Positions 14,885 to 21,673 of a stretch of 29,817 nucleotides of DNA are shown here, one piece after another. The notes under the pieces are model-generated. The model made no database searches. It saw only the letters and a list, made by a program, of their open reading frames with translations, and was not told the origin of the DNA. Position numbers and translations under genes: made by a program. Source of the DNA: a virus; the IMG/VR virus record IMGVR_UViG_3300031885_000078, positions 1 through 29,817 of that record; one strand, given 5' to 3'. The stretch's first letter is position 1. The number at the start of each line of letters is the position of its first letter.

Positions 14885-15096
14885 AAACCACCATCCTAGC
14901 AGACTACAAAGCAAAAACGTCAACAGGATCGCGCATTCACGTGGCGCACAACGATCTGCCTGTACAAGTGCATCAAATGATCGTCTGGATGCTAGACCAT
15001 CCTCAGCTGGCGCTTGGGATGGTGCCGCGTTGGAATGAACTGCAACAGGAGCAAAAGGTTTTTGCAGGATCGAAAGTGAACAAAAATGCTGCGTGA
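14881..15096 (+). CDS. Unknown 71-residue protein
   Basis: Starts MKTTILADYKAKTSTGSRIH and ends QKVFAGSKVNKNAA. Mixed alpha/beta, with PVQVHQMIVWMLDHP and MVPRWNELQQEQ. No motif is recognised. Its ATG overlaps the previous stop and its tail overlaps the SF2 helicase start by 11 bases, so it is firmly part of the coupled early operon. A helicase accessory role is possible from position only. Confidence 0.7.
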   Translation: MKTTILADYKAKTSTGSRIHVAHNDLPVQVHQMIVWMLDHPQLALGMVPRWNELQQEQKVFAGSKVNKNAA

Positions 15097-16690
15097 CTAC
15101 CAACAGCGCACAATTGACCAGCTTTATTATTGGTTTGAAGCTGGCAATGCTGGCAATCCTTGCCTAGTGCTGCCAACTGGAGCAGGGAAAAGCCACATCG
15201 TGGCCGCACTATGCAAAGATGCGGTGCAGACATGGCCAGAGACTCGCATTCTGATGTTGACTCATGTGAAGGAGTTGATTGAGCAAAATGCTGAGAAGAT
15301 GCGCCATCATTGGCCAGATGCACCGCTGGGAATCTACAGCGCCAGCGTAGGCCGCAAAGACCTGGGCGAACCGATAACATTCGCAGGCATTCAATCGGTG
15401 CGCAAGAAAGCGCAGCAAATAGGCCACATTGACCTGGTGTTGATTGACGAATGCCACCTAGTCAATCACAAAGACGAAGGCGGCTACCGTGGCTTGCTGG
15501 CCGACCTGAAGGCAATCAATCCGGCTTTGCGCGTGGTAGGTCTGACAGCCACGCCTTACCGCTTGGGCCACGGCTACATCACCGACAAGCCCGCCATCTT
15601 TGATGCGCTCATTGATCCCGTGAGAATCGAGGAATTGATATTCAAAGGCTACCTGGCCACACTGCGAAGCAAAGTCACGCAAACCAATCTGGACATCACT
15701 GGCGTGAAGAAGCGAGGCGGAGAATACATTGAGGCCGAACTGCAAGCGGCTGTGAACAAAGCCGACAAAAACGCCAAAGTGGTCAGCGAAGTGATTGCAC
15801 TGGCAGGCGAGCGCAAGGCGTGGCTTTTCTTTTGCGCTGGCGTGGCTCACTCTGAGGCCATTGCAACCGAACTAAACGCGCAAGGCATCACCGCAGCATC
15901 TATTACCGGGGAAACTCCGAAGGCCGAGCGCGAGCGCCTGATTGAAGAATTCAAGGCTGGCAAGATCCGCGCATTGACAAATGCGAATGTGCTAACAACG
16001 GGCTTTGATTATCCTGACATTGACCTAATCGCAATGCTGCGCCCAACAATGAGCGCCAGCCTATACATGCAGATGGCAGGGCGAGGATTGCGACCAAAGA
16101 GCCATATAGATCATTGCTTGGTGCTGGACTTCGCTGGCGTGGTGGCAACGCATGGCCCGATCACGGCAGTGCAGCCGCCAAAGAAAGCTGGCGAAGGCAA
16201 CGGAGAGGCTCCGGTCAAAGTGTGCGACTCGTGCGGAGAGCTTGTGCATCTAGCTGCGCGTCAGTGCCCGGCCTGCGGAGCCGAATTCCCAGAGCCTGAG
16301 CGCAAGCCGCTCAAGCTATGCGCTGATGACATCATGGGGCTTGAGGGCATCGAAATGCCAGTGCGCGCCTGGTGGTGGAAAAAACACACGAGCCGGGTAA
16401 GCGGCAAAGAAATGCTGGCAGTGACGTATTACCCTGATGGTCTATCCGATCAAGCCGTGACGGAATACTTGCCCATCTTGCATGAAGGCTACGCTGGACA
16501 CAAAGCACTCATGCAACTACTGACGATGGCCAGGCACGCAAATGCCGACATTGATACGTCAAAAGATGCTTGGTTTGCCTCTAGCTTGGTTCTGTCTCTG
16601 AATGAAAGCAAAGCCCCTGAGATGGTGAAGTACAAGCGTGACGGTAAGTTTTTCAGAGTGATGGAGAGGAGATGGAATGAGACATCCTGA
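15086..16690 (+). CDS. SF2 DEAD/DEAH-box helicase with zinc ribbon
   Basis: 534 residues. Motif I PTGAGKS (30-36), motif II DECH (121-124), motif III TATP (154-157), motif V NVLTTGFDYPDID (~301-313) and motif VI QMAGRGLRP (329-337). A Cys4 zinc ribbon follows at Cys380, Cys383, Cys394 and Cys397. The C-terminal ~130 residues (VRAWWWKKHTSRVSGKEML..VTYYPDGLSDQAVTEYL) form an accessory domain common in phage helicases of this type. It probably remodels DNA in replication or recombination. It is a second, distinct SF2 enzyme beside the SNF2-methyltransferase fusion. Confidence 0.93.
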   Translation: MLRDYQQRTIDQLYYWFEAGNAGNPCLVLPTGAGKSHIVAALCKDAVQTWPETRILMLTHVKELIEQNAEKMRHHWPDAPLGIYSASVGRKDLGEPITFAGIQSVRKKAQQIGHIDLVLIDECHLVNHKDEGGYRGLLADLKAINPALRVVGLTATPYRLGHGYITDKPAIFDALIDPVRIEELIFKGYLATLRSKVTQTNLDITGVKKRGGEYIEAELQAAVNKADKNAKVVSEVIALAGERKAWLFFCAGVAHSEAIATELNAQGITAASITGETPKAERERLIEEFKAGKIRALTNANVLTTGFDYPDIDLIAMLRPTMSASLYMQMAGRGLRPKSHIDHCLVLDFAGVVATHGPITAVQPPKKAGEGNGEAPVKVCDSCGELVHLAARQCPACGAEFPEPERKPLKLCADDIMGLEGIEMPVRAWWWKKHTSRVSGKEMLAVTYYPDGLSDQAVTEYLPILHEGYAGHKALMQLLTMARHANADIDTSKDAWFASSLVLSLNESKAPEMVKYKRDGKFFRVMERRWNETS

Positions 16691-16868
16691 ACCTAGTTTC
16701 GTCGTTAAGTGGCGCGAAGTTGAGCGCAAAGGCCCGCCAAAGTGTTGCCACACTTGCGATTGGTATGAAGCTGATGGCAAGTGCGCCAAGCATGAAATGG
16801 CGCCGCCTGCGGAGTTCGCGGCGACTGAGGATGAATGCCCCGATTGGATAAGGGAGTGCCCATTTTGA
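16677..16868 (+). CDS. Cys-rich small zinc-binding protein
   Basis: 63 residues with CCHTCDWYEADGKCAKH and ECPDWIRECPF; the C-x2-C spacing plus further Cys suggests one bound zinc. Short proteins of this kind are common in phage operons beside helicases and nucleases. It overlaps the helicase end by 14 bases. The precise role is unknown. Confidence 0.75.
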   Translation: MRHPEPSFVVKWREVERKGPPKCCHTCDWYEADGKCAKHEMAPPAEFAATEDECPDWIRECPF

Positions 16869-17032
16869 ACAAAAAAGAAGCATTGGAATTTGAGAGATTG
16901 AAGCGATTGCTTGATGTAGAGCGAGAACGCGCAGAAAAAGCATGGTCTTCATATCGAGAGACACTTTACGAGTTGGTCGATATGAAAATGAAACTAGAAC
17001 GTATTGAAAAGATACTAAACAATGAAGAATGA
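16865..17032 (+). CDS. Short coiled-coil protein with probable TTG start
   Basis: 55 residues, nearly all charged helix (EFERLKRLLDVERERAEKAW, then ELVDMKMKLERIEKIL), likely coiled-coil. The TTG at 16865 is preferred: it overlaps the previous stop as TTGA and has AAGGGA 9 bases upstream. An ATG at 16835 would need a 34-base overlap and has GAGG directly against it. The tail overlaps the VRR-NUC start by 11 bases. The function is unknown. Confidence 0.55.
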   Translation: MNKKEALEFERLKRLLDVERERAEKAWSSYRETLYELVDMKMKLERIEKILNNEE

Positions 17033-17381
17033 AATACCAACAGAGCACGAGGAGCAACGAGAGCTCGTGCGCTGGTTTCGTCAAACGTGGCCAGGTGTTC
17101 GCATCCTGGCGATTCCAAACGGCGGCGCCAGAAGCGCGGCAACCGCTGGCCGATTGAAGGCCGAAGGAGTGTGCGCTGGAGTTCCTGATCTTTTCATTCC
17201 GGCGTGGAGATTGTGGGTCGAGATGAAGCGCATCAAAGGCGGAACTGTGAGCGCAGAACAAAAAGATTGGATTTCATACTTGCAAAGTGTCGCAATGTGT
17301 GCAATAGTATGCCGTGGGTTTGAAGATGCACGCTCACAAGTAAGCAATTTTCACGAAAGGCATATCCATGAACACAAATAA
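17022..17381 (+). CDS. VRR-NUC domain nuclease
   Basis: 119 residues, the size of stand-alone phage VRR-NUC proteins. Key motifs: EHEEQRELVRWFR, ILAIPNGGARS, GVPDLFIP (Asp56), WVEMKR (Glu67, Lys69) and VSAEQKDW (Gln80), the PD-(D/E)XK core of the family. These enzymes cut structured or branched DNA; related phage proteins may act as junction resolvases. Its neighbours are the SF2 helicase upstream and a ribbon-helix-helix protein whose start overlaps its tail by 14 bases. Confidence 0.92.
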   Translation: MKNEIPTEHEEQRELVRWFRQTWPGVRILAIPNGGARSAATAGRLKAEGVCAGVPDLFIPAWRLWVEMKRIKGGTVSAEQKDWISYLQSVAMCAIVCRGFEDARSQVSNFHERHIHEHK

Positions 17382-17529
17382 AGACGAAACCACCAAGAGC
17401 CGCACGTTTACGCTGCGCATCAATCCTGACGTTTTGAAGCGCATTGAGCAAGTGGCGCAGGCTGAAGATCGCACGACCGCCGGCCAGATCATGCACTACA
17501 TTCGCCAAGGTTTGGAGCGCAAGGCATGA
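17368..17529 (+). CDS. Ribbon-helix-helix (Arc/CopG-type) regulator
   Basis: 53 residues. RTFTLRINPDVLKRIEQVAQAE, then TTAGQIMHYIRQGLERK, gives one beta strand and two helices, the Arc/CopG fold. It probably binds DNA as a dimer and may repress an early or late promoter. The ATG follows GAAAGGCATATCC and the stop overlaps the next start as ATGA. Confidence 0.82.
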   Translation: MNTNKDETTKSRTFTLRINPDVLKRIEQVAQAEDRTTAGQIMHYIRQGLERKA

Positions 17530-18020
17530 GCAAAAAGCGCAAGATGCCAAAAAAGATTTTCGTTGTGACTTACACGATGCTGGATGAGCTAATGGCCAGC
17601 CCAACCGCACCAATGCCGGCAGAAAAACGCACCTATCAACTGACGCGCATGTATCAAGGTTTACACGCGCTAGAAATTGAAGCAAACCCAACGCCGGAAG
17701 ACTGGCGCTGTGTATCGGATGCAATCAATCTGCTAGAAACTCTGGTGCGAGATATGCAAGTTTGCGAAGATGCAAGCGGATTGCTGCAAGATGCAATCGA
17801 GGCCATGGCAAAAGCCGGCAAGCGATACATATGCGGCGGATCATTGCGCTTAGACGGTGTTGGCATCAAGGCCATTCGAGCAGTTCTTGACGACTATGCT
17901 AGCGTCATTGAACAGGTATCTGCGCGAACGATGCTCAAATGCCATCGTTTGACAGAGCGCCGCTTGAGTGATATTTGCGCAGGGAAAATGCGCGCTGATG
18001 ATGTGGTGATAGCATCATGA
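17526..18020 (+). CDS. Unknown helical phage protein
   Basis: 164 residues with a basic N-terminus (MSKKRKMPKK), then helices throughout (ALEIEANPTPEDWRCVSDAINLLETLV; DDYASVIEQVSARTMLKCHRLTERRLSDI). It has the build of a widespread uncharacterised phage family that starts with a short basic segment and carries a TPEDW-x3-SDA-x-N-type middle. There are no catalytic motifs. It is coupled by ATGA overlaps on both sides. Confidence 0.75.
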   Translation: MSKKRKMPKKIFVVTYTMLDELMASPTAPMPAEKRTYQLTRMYQGLHALEIEANPTPEDWRCVSDAINLLETLVRDMQVCEDASGLLQDAIEAMAKAGKRYICGGSLRLDGVGIKAIRAVLDDYASVIEQVSARTMLKCHRLTERRLSDICAGKMRADDVVIAS

Positions 18021-18412
18021 GGGGCTACGGAGCGCTAGTCGAAATGGTGCTGATTGCATTGCGTGAAGAAGGCCCCATGAGCCGGCGCGAGTTGTCTGAT
18101 TGGCTGGATGTGACGCATGGAGAACTGAGCATCATCAGCAAGATGGCCAAAGCCCAAAAGCGCCTACCAAAGCGACTCTACATCTGCAAGTGGGTGCGCG
18201 ATCTTGACTATGGCTCTTATCGTCGCTATCTGCGGCCAGTCTATGACATTGGCGATCATGCAGACGCAAAAAAGCCGCGTAGAGAGCCCAACAGTGTAGC
18301 GGGCTTGCGCTCGTACTATCTCAAGCGTGACATGGGCCGGACAAATAGTGTTTTCAACCTTGGCTTGCAAGCAAAGTCAGCCGAACAATCGCAAAGGAAA
18401 AAAACAGCATGA
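18017..18412 (+). CDS. Winged-helix-like DNA-binding protein
   Basis: 131 residues. The N-terminal ~50 residues (LVEMVLIALREEGPMSRRELSDWLDVTHGELSIISKMAKA) look like a winged-helix domain. The middle is rich in Tyr and Arg (YGSYRRYLRPVYD) and the C-terminus is basic (SQRKKTA). It is probably a DNA-binding accessory or regulator. Starts and stops overlap its neighbours as ATGA. Specific targets cannot be read from the sequence. Confidence 0.72.
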   Translation: MRGYGALVEMVLIALREEGPMSRRELSDWLDVTHGELSIISKMAKAQKRLPKRLYICKWVRDLDYGSYRRYLRPVYDIGDHADAKKPRREPNSVAGLRSYYLKRDMGRTNSVFNLGLQAKSAEQSQRKKTA

Positions 18413-18867
18413 AAACGAATTTTCAACGTACAGCCGAATGGCTAACCGCTTGCGGTCGTCCTTCGGAACCGTCTAGCTTGACGAAAACGTCAGTTCAGAT
18501 CGGATGCCAGATTGAGGAGATTGTCGAGTTCTTGTCATGCCTTCGAGTTGAAAAAGAAGGCTATGCAAGGATGCTTGATCGCGTCCAAGAGGATATGACC
18601 TGGCTGGGCATGAAGCTAAAACGTGGCGAAGTGATCGCATACATCCCGCACCATCGTCGCGTTGATGCGCTTGATGCGCTGTGCGATATTGAAGTGACTG
18701 GAAATGGAATCGCTCACATGAGCGGGTTTGACAAAGATATGGCCGACTTGCGCGTGCTGGACAGCAACGATGCAAAGCTAGTCGATGGCAAGCCGGTATT
18801 GCTTTACGGTGGCAAGATCACAAAGCCGCCAGGATGGAAAGCGCCAGACCTGACCGATTGCGTCTAG
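18409..18867 (+). CDS. MazG-like / PRA-PH-fold NTP pyrophosphohydrolase
   Basis: 152 residues. QIGCQIEEIVEFL supplies the metal-binding Glu set (Glu36, Glu37, Glu40), and RRVDALDALCDIEVTGNGIAHMSGFD the second acidic set (Asp89, Asp93), as in the all-alpha NTP-pyrophosphatase fold. The C-terminus (KPVLLYGGKITKPPGWKAPDL) matches the phage MazG-like pattern. Expected activity: hydrolysis of (d)NTPs to NMP and pyrophosphate, cleaning the nucleotide pool or lowering stress nucleotides. It is the last gene of the coupled run that starts at 13993. Confidence 0.82.
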   Translation: MKTNFQRTAEWLTACGRPSEPSSLTKTSVQIGCQIEEIVEFLSCLRVEKEGYARMLDRVQEDMTWLGMKLKRGEVIAYIPHHRRVDALDALCDIEVTGNGIAHMSGFDKDMADLRVLDSNDAKLVDGKPVLLYGGKITKPPGWKAPDLTDCV

Positions 18868-18882
18868 GTGTTTGTCATATGC

Positions 18883-18912
18883 TTGTTTTTGTGTTCTTTT
18901 GTATGTCATAAT
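18883..18912 (+). promoter_or_regulatory. Candidate promoter for the small-protein cluster, with phased repeat
   Basis: -35 TTGTTT (18883-18888), 18-base spacer, -10 CATAAT (18907-18912; 5/6). A direct repeat TTTTGTGT-TC-TTTTGTAT (18887-18904) fills the spacer and is a 15-of-18 match to the element upstream of the 3805-3833 promoter. This is the only gap of any size (75 bases) between 13993 and 19732. The -35 is weak, so factor help would be expected. Confidence 0.45.
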
Positions 18913-18942
18913 CTCATCAACAACACCAACCGGAGTAACCGA

Positions 18943-19044
18943 ATGATGAAGCATGTATGGAATTTTCTTTGGCACTTGTGTGAATGCGCCATTGTCTTGG
19001 CGCTGTTTGCAAGCATTGGCATCATGCTGGCCTGGAGGGGATGA
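18943..19044 (+). CDS. 33-residue single-pass membrane peptide
   Basis: MMKHVWNFLWHLCECAIVLALFASIGIMLAWRG: a short basic/aromatic N-terminus and one membrane segment of about 20 residues, ending Arg-Gly. CGGAGTAACCGA is a good ribosome site. It begins the small-protein cluster behind the 18883-18912 promoter, two bases ahead of the next ATG. Confidence 0.65.
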   Translation: MMKHVWNFLWHLCECAIVLALFASIGIMLAWRG

Positions 19045-19045
19045 A

Positions 19046-19219
19046 ATGAAACCATCCCATTTTCAAACGCCACGTACGCTCGGAGAGTGTCAATTCGTAG
19101 AGGGCTATTGGAGCCCTGCCACTTTTGACAAAGAAGAGCGGCAGTTCTCTTCTGCGTACATCTGTGGTTTGATTGTTGCCGCAACTTTGACAGTCATTAT
19201 TTTGATGGTGGCAGCATGA
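19046..19219 (+). CDS. 57-residue tail-anchored membrane protein
   Basis: A polar N-terminal domain (TLGECQFVEGYWSPATFDKEE) and a C-terminal membrane segment (YICGLIVAATLTVIILMVAA). The ribosome site GGAGGGG lies just upstream, inside the end of the previous gene. The stop overlaps the next ATG. The function is unknown; the topology suggests an inner-membrane protein with a cytoplasmic head. Confidence 0.65.
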   Translation: MKPSHFQTPRTLGECQFVEGYWSPATFDKEERQFSSAYICGLIVAATLTVIILMVAA

Positions 19220-19344
19220 GAAAGCGCAACAAAATGCCGCCTGATTGCGATGTCTCCATTCTGCTGACGATTGGAGTAATCGTCATGATTGCGCTTGGGA
19301 TCGCGTTTTTGTTCGGTACGCTGATCATCATGGTGATCGGATGA
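19216..19344 (+). CDS. 42-residue membrane peptide
   Basis: A basic N-terminus MRKRNKMPPD, then one hydrophobic stretch (SILLTIGVIVMIALGIAFLF) that runs on to the C-terminus. ATGA overlaps on both sides. Third membrane protein in a row. Confidence 0.65.
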   Translation: MRKRNKMPPDCDVSILLTIGVIVMIALGIAFLFGTLIIMVIG

Positions 19345-19535
19345 GCGAGTCATTGTGGCTCACGCATTCAGCACCGAAAAAAGAAACTCCGGTGCCATCG
19401 AGGCACCCGGGTTTGTTGAAGTCATGCAGCAAATGCGCGCATGAACGGCAAGAGAAAAACGGAGTTGAGTTGAAGCCTGGCCGGTGGATTTGCTCAGCGT
19501 GTTGGATCAACAAACGGCAAAGCAAAAGCTCATAA
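19341..19535 (+). CDS. 64-residue zinc-ribbon-like protein
   Basis: Soluble and basic. CSKCAHERQEKNGVELKPGR followed by WICSACW gives two C-x2-C knuckles 17 residues apart, as in small zinc ribbons. The C-terminus NKRQSKSS is basic, consistent with nucleic-acid binding. Its start overlaps the previous stop as ATGA. Confidence 0.68.
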   Translation: MSESLWLTHSAPKKETPVPSRHPGLLKSCSKCAHERQEKNGVELKPGRWICSACWINKRQSKSS

Positions 19536-19549
19536 ACAAGGAGATGGAC

Positions 19550-19732
19550 ATGGAGAAAATATGCACGTATTGCGGCATGGCAGGCCACAGAGCTAGTCAA
19601 TGTCCACATCTGCGATCCGCCGAGGCTTGCACGGAATTGGGCTTTGAAAACGAAAACGACGATCTAGTGTCGCCGTTCGTTTTGTTTGTGCTGACTGTTG
19701 CAATAGCCAGTTGTGTAATTTTGATGCTATGA
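19550..19732 (+). CDS. Zinc-knuckle protein with C-terminal membrane anchor
   Basis: 60 residues. MEKICTYCGMAGHRASQCP holds an exact C-x2-C-x4-H-x4-C zinc knuckle (Cys5, Cys8, His13, Cys18), the retroviral nucleocapsid type that binds single-stranded nucleic acid. An acidic linker (ELGFENENDD) leads to a membrane segment (VSPFVLFVLTVAIASCVILML) at the very C-terminus. The start at 19550 is chosen over 19544 because AAGGAG then stands 6 bases away rather than touching. It runs tail-to-tail into the holin gene with a 6-base overlap. Confidence 0.7.
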   Translation: MEKICTYCGMAGHRASQCPHLRSAEACTELGFENENDDLVSPFVLFVLTVAIASCVILML

Positions 19733-20248
19733 GCGCTTGGACAACAGAGCCGTTTTATCGACGCTGCCTGCGCTAGAACCGAAGTAGTAGCTGATGATGC
19801 TTGCCCAGGCTCCGCCAAGAGCGCCAAGCATCACTAGCAGAGCATCGCCGCCCGTTTCTGGCTTACCTTCAATGAGCAAGTAGCCCAGCACGCCGAAAAA
19901 CCCAGAAGTGACAAATAGAGCCAATGCTCTCGGCGTAAACGTGTCGCCAGTCTTGGCCTCACGCTCACGCGCCGCAGCGCGATCCGCCTGATGGATCTTC
20001 TCTACATCAATATCAAGCTCACGCATGCGCGTGGTGAATGCTAGTTCGGCTTCTTTCAGCTTTGCAAGCACTTCAGGGCCGCCATTTCCGATGGCCTGTG
20101 CAATCTCTGTTTCTGTGCCATCAGGCTTGCCTAGCAGCTTTTCAGAAACCATTGTGGCAACAGATCCGCCAAGTGGGCCACCCCAGGCTGTGCCGATCAC
20201 AGGCGCAGCTGCGCGAACAATGCGCTTCCAGGTGCTTTCCTCGCTCAT
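19727..20248 (-). CDS. Holin, 3TM/GTA-type family
   Basis: 173 residues. The N-terminal half is soluble with an Ala/Gly-rich start (RAAAPVIGTAWGGPLGG) and a charged helix (LKEAELAFTTRMRELDIDVEKIHQADRAAARERE). The C-terminal half has two strong membrane segments (ALALFVTSGFFGVLGYLLI and ALLVMLGALGGAWASIISYYFG) before a short SSAGSVDKTALLSKRS tail. This is the pattern of the 3TM phage holin family, which often shows PRALAL..T-GFFG and a WA-I-SYYFG-S end. It would form the membrane lesion that releases or activates the endolysin. Its ATG overlaps the endolysin stop by 4 bases. Confidence 0.85.
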   Translation of the reverse strand: MSEESTWKRIVRAAAPVIGTAWGGPLGGSVATMVSEKLLGKPDGTETEIAQAIGNGGPEVLAKLKEAELAFTTRMRELDIDVEKIHQADRAAAREREAKTGDTFTPRALALFVTSGFFGVLGYLLIEGKPETGGDALLVMLGALGGAWASIISYYFGSSAGSVDKTALLSKRS

Positions 20249-20631
20249 GGGTACTTTCTCCGGTCAAGCTCGAAATGCGGGCCGTCTTTGAACGAAACCC
20301 AATCACCGCCCCACACAATCGGGACGTTTTCTTCTTTCGCTGCCAGCTTGAAGGCTTTTGCAAGCTCTTGGAATGGTGGCCAATCCCAACGCACTTCGCC
20401 GGCAATGATTGGCGCAATGTCAATCGCATGGCCAGTGATGTGCCGGCTGTTCATTGTCTTACTAGCGCCTGCGGCCATCAATTGCGCCTGGCGTTCTTTT
20501 GTCCGCAATCCTTCTGTGACTGTAAAGTCAATCTGAGACAGCTCAAGCGCTTTGGTGGCAACTTTGACTAGATCGGGATGTACGCCTGTTAGATTCTTTT
20601 TTGAGCGCTCACCGAATGCAAAGTTGCCCAT
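20245..20631 (-). CDS. Endolysin, L-alanyl-D-glutamate peptidase (M15)
   Basis: 128 residues. Zinc-site motifs SRHITGHAIDIAP (His and Asp ligands) and DGPHFEL (catalytic/His end) with TEGLRTKERQAQLMAAGAS in between are the standard M15 VanY-like endopeptidase signature. It has no signal peptide, so it needs the holin. It cleaves peptide stems of peptidoglycan. It lies one base after the 91-residue membrane gene and directly before the holin. Confidence 0.94.
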   Translation of the reverse strand: MGNFAFGERSKKNLTGVHPDLVKVATKALELSQIDFTVTEGLRTKERQAQLMAAGASKTMNSRHITGHAIDIAPIIAGEVRWDWPPFQELAKAFKLAAKEENVPIVWGGDWVSFKDGPHFELDRRKYP

Positions 20632-20632
20632 A

Positions 20633-20908
20633 TCATGCCTTTTTTGCGTGTGCTGGCGGCTTTACTGACCACGTGTGGAATGAGATCACAAGCCAGCACG
20701 TTGATGCTAGAACAGCCCCAAAAGTTCCCGGAGTGACGCTTAGGTGTAGTGCATCATGCAAGGCCCAGACGCACGCAAACGCCAAGCCGATATGCATAAA
20801 GATGACACCCGCGCTATTTTCTCGCCAGTGCAACATATTCAGCCTGCAAATCAGGCCAATCAACGCACCGCTGGCAAAGATTCCGAGCAAGAAGGACAGG
20901 ACGATCAT
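20633..20908 (-). CDS. Small membrane protein in the lysis block
   Basis: 91 residues with about three hydrophobic segments (MIVLSFLLGIFASGALIGLI; GVIFMHIGLAFACVWAL; FGAVLASTCWLVISF) and a basic tail KPPAHAKKA. This type is common next to M15 endolysins in proteobacterial phages. It could be an antiholin or second holin. Its ATG overlaps the previous stop as ATGA and follows AAGAGGTTAGC. Confidence 0.8.
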   Translation of the reverse strand: MIVLSFLLGIFASGALIGLICRLNMLHWRENSAGVIFMHIGLAFACVWALHDALHLSVTPGTFGAVLASTCWLVISFHTWSVKPPAHAKKA

Positions 20909-21255
20909 GCTAACCTCTTTGCCACTATTTTCGGCAACTCATTAACGATGACTGAGAGTGCCGGATGAAAAAGAATTCCAAGCCCGGCGGCTATTCCCTG
21001 TGCTGTCTCGCTTGAGCCTGCAAACCAAATATTTGCAGCAATCGCGCCGCCTTTTGCAGATAGCATGGCAGCGCTTGCAAATAATGCAATGGCGCGGATT
21101 CTTCCTGTTTCTGGTGCCCATGTTACACCGACAATGCACCCGAGAGCCGACCAAATCAGCAGGCCCCATGAAATACCCAACGATAGAAGGATTGCACCGG
21201 CAACGCCTGATGCAAGCGCGATCACTCCTGAGGTTGTAGCGGTCGGTTCAGCCAT
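20905..21255 (-). CDS. Holin-like membrane protein (MAEP-type)
   Basis: 116 residues. MAEPTATTSGVIALASGVAGAILL at the N-terminus, then several more hydrophobic segments (GLLIWSALGCIVGV; AIALFASAAMLSAKGGAIAANIWF) and a C-terminal helix (SVIVNELPKIVAKRLA). The MAEP-T-TTSG start is typical of annotated putative phage holins. The ATG at 21255 is used; a GTG three codons upstream is possible. With the 3TM protein, this gives two holin candidates. Confidence 0.78.
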   Translation of the reverse strand: MAEPTATTSGVIALASGVAGAILLSLGISWGLLIWSALGCIVGVTWAPETGRIRAIALFASAAMLSAKGGAIAANIWFAGSSETAQGIAAGLGILFHPALSVIVNELPKIVAKRLA

Positions 21256-21673
21256 TTTCGTCACTTGTCCAAAGACCTAGCACTAAGAGAGCTGCCAACA
21301 AGCTAACGAGCAGCATCGGAATCCCCCACCGTTCTGAGCATTGTTGTTCCCACGATTCTAAAACCCATGGCGCATAGAGCCATGCAATTGAGCATAACGC
21401 CGTAGTCGATGACATAACTACGATTGCAATGCAAGCTGCGCCAATGAATCTATGATGCGCACAAATTGTAACAAGTAAGCACAAAGCCGCCAAGAGCGGC
21501 CATTGTGTGATTGCTCGGATATCGCCCTGGATGTCTTCAGGGAACCATTGCCATATGAATTCATGCACGCAAGCCAAAACGAATAAGGCTTGAGCGATGT
21601 GTACGCTTAGCGCGGAGGTTTTGGTCTTGGTCCTGCTTTGGGTTTGATCTTTTCCCACAGTTTTGCAATCCAA
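21248..21673 (-). CDS. Multi-pass membrane protein, start uncertain
   Basis: Up to 141 residues with three clear membrane segments (HIAQALFVLACVHEFIWQW; WPLLAALCLLVTICAHHRFIGAACIAIVVM; IPMLLVSLLAALLVLGLW). No ATG lies before the first segment: TTG at 21673 or GTG at 21658 are the possible starts, neither with a good ribosome site. Its beginning overlaps the well-initiated 28-residue frame at 21607-21693, so it may be translated by coupling or after a frameshift. It belongs to the lysis block; the function is unknown. Confidence 0.6.
   Translation of the reverse strand: MDCKTVGKDQTQSRTKTKTSALSVHIAQALFVLACVHEFIWQWFPEDIQGDIRAITQWPLLAALCLLVTICAHHRFIGAACIAIVVMSSTTALCSIAWLYAPWVLESWEQQCSERWGIPMLLVSLLAALLVLGLWTSDENG

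Noticed and set aside
16835-17032. ATG at 16835 as start of the coiled-coil gene
   Set aside because: GAGG touches the ATG and a 34-base overlap would be needed; the TTG at 16865 has proper spacing and the usual stop-start overlap.
10395-17381. Methyltransferase fusion plus VRR-NUC read as a restriction-modification system
   Set aside because: The VRR-NUC gene is 4.4 kb away and of the stand-alone phage type; no specificity subunit or paired endonuclease lies beside the methylase.
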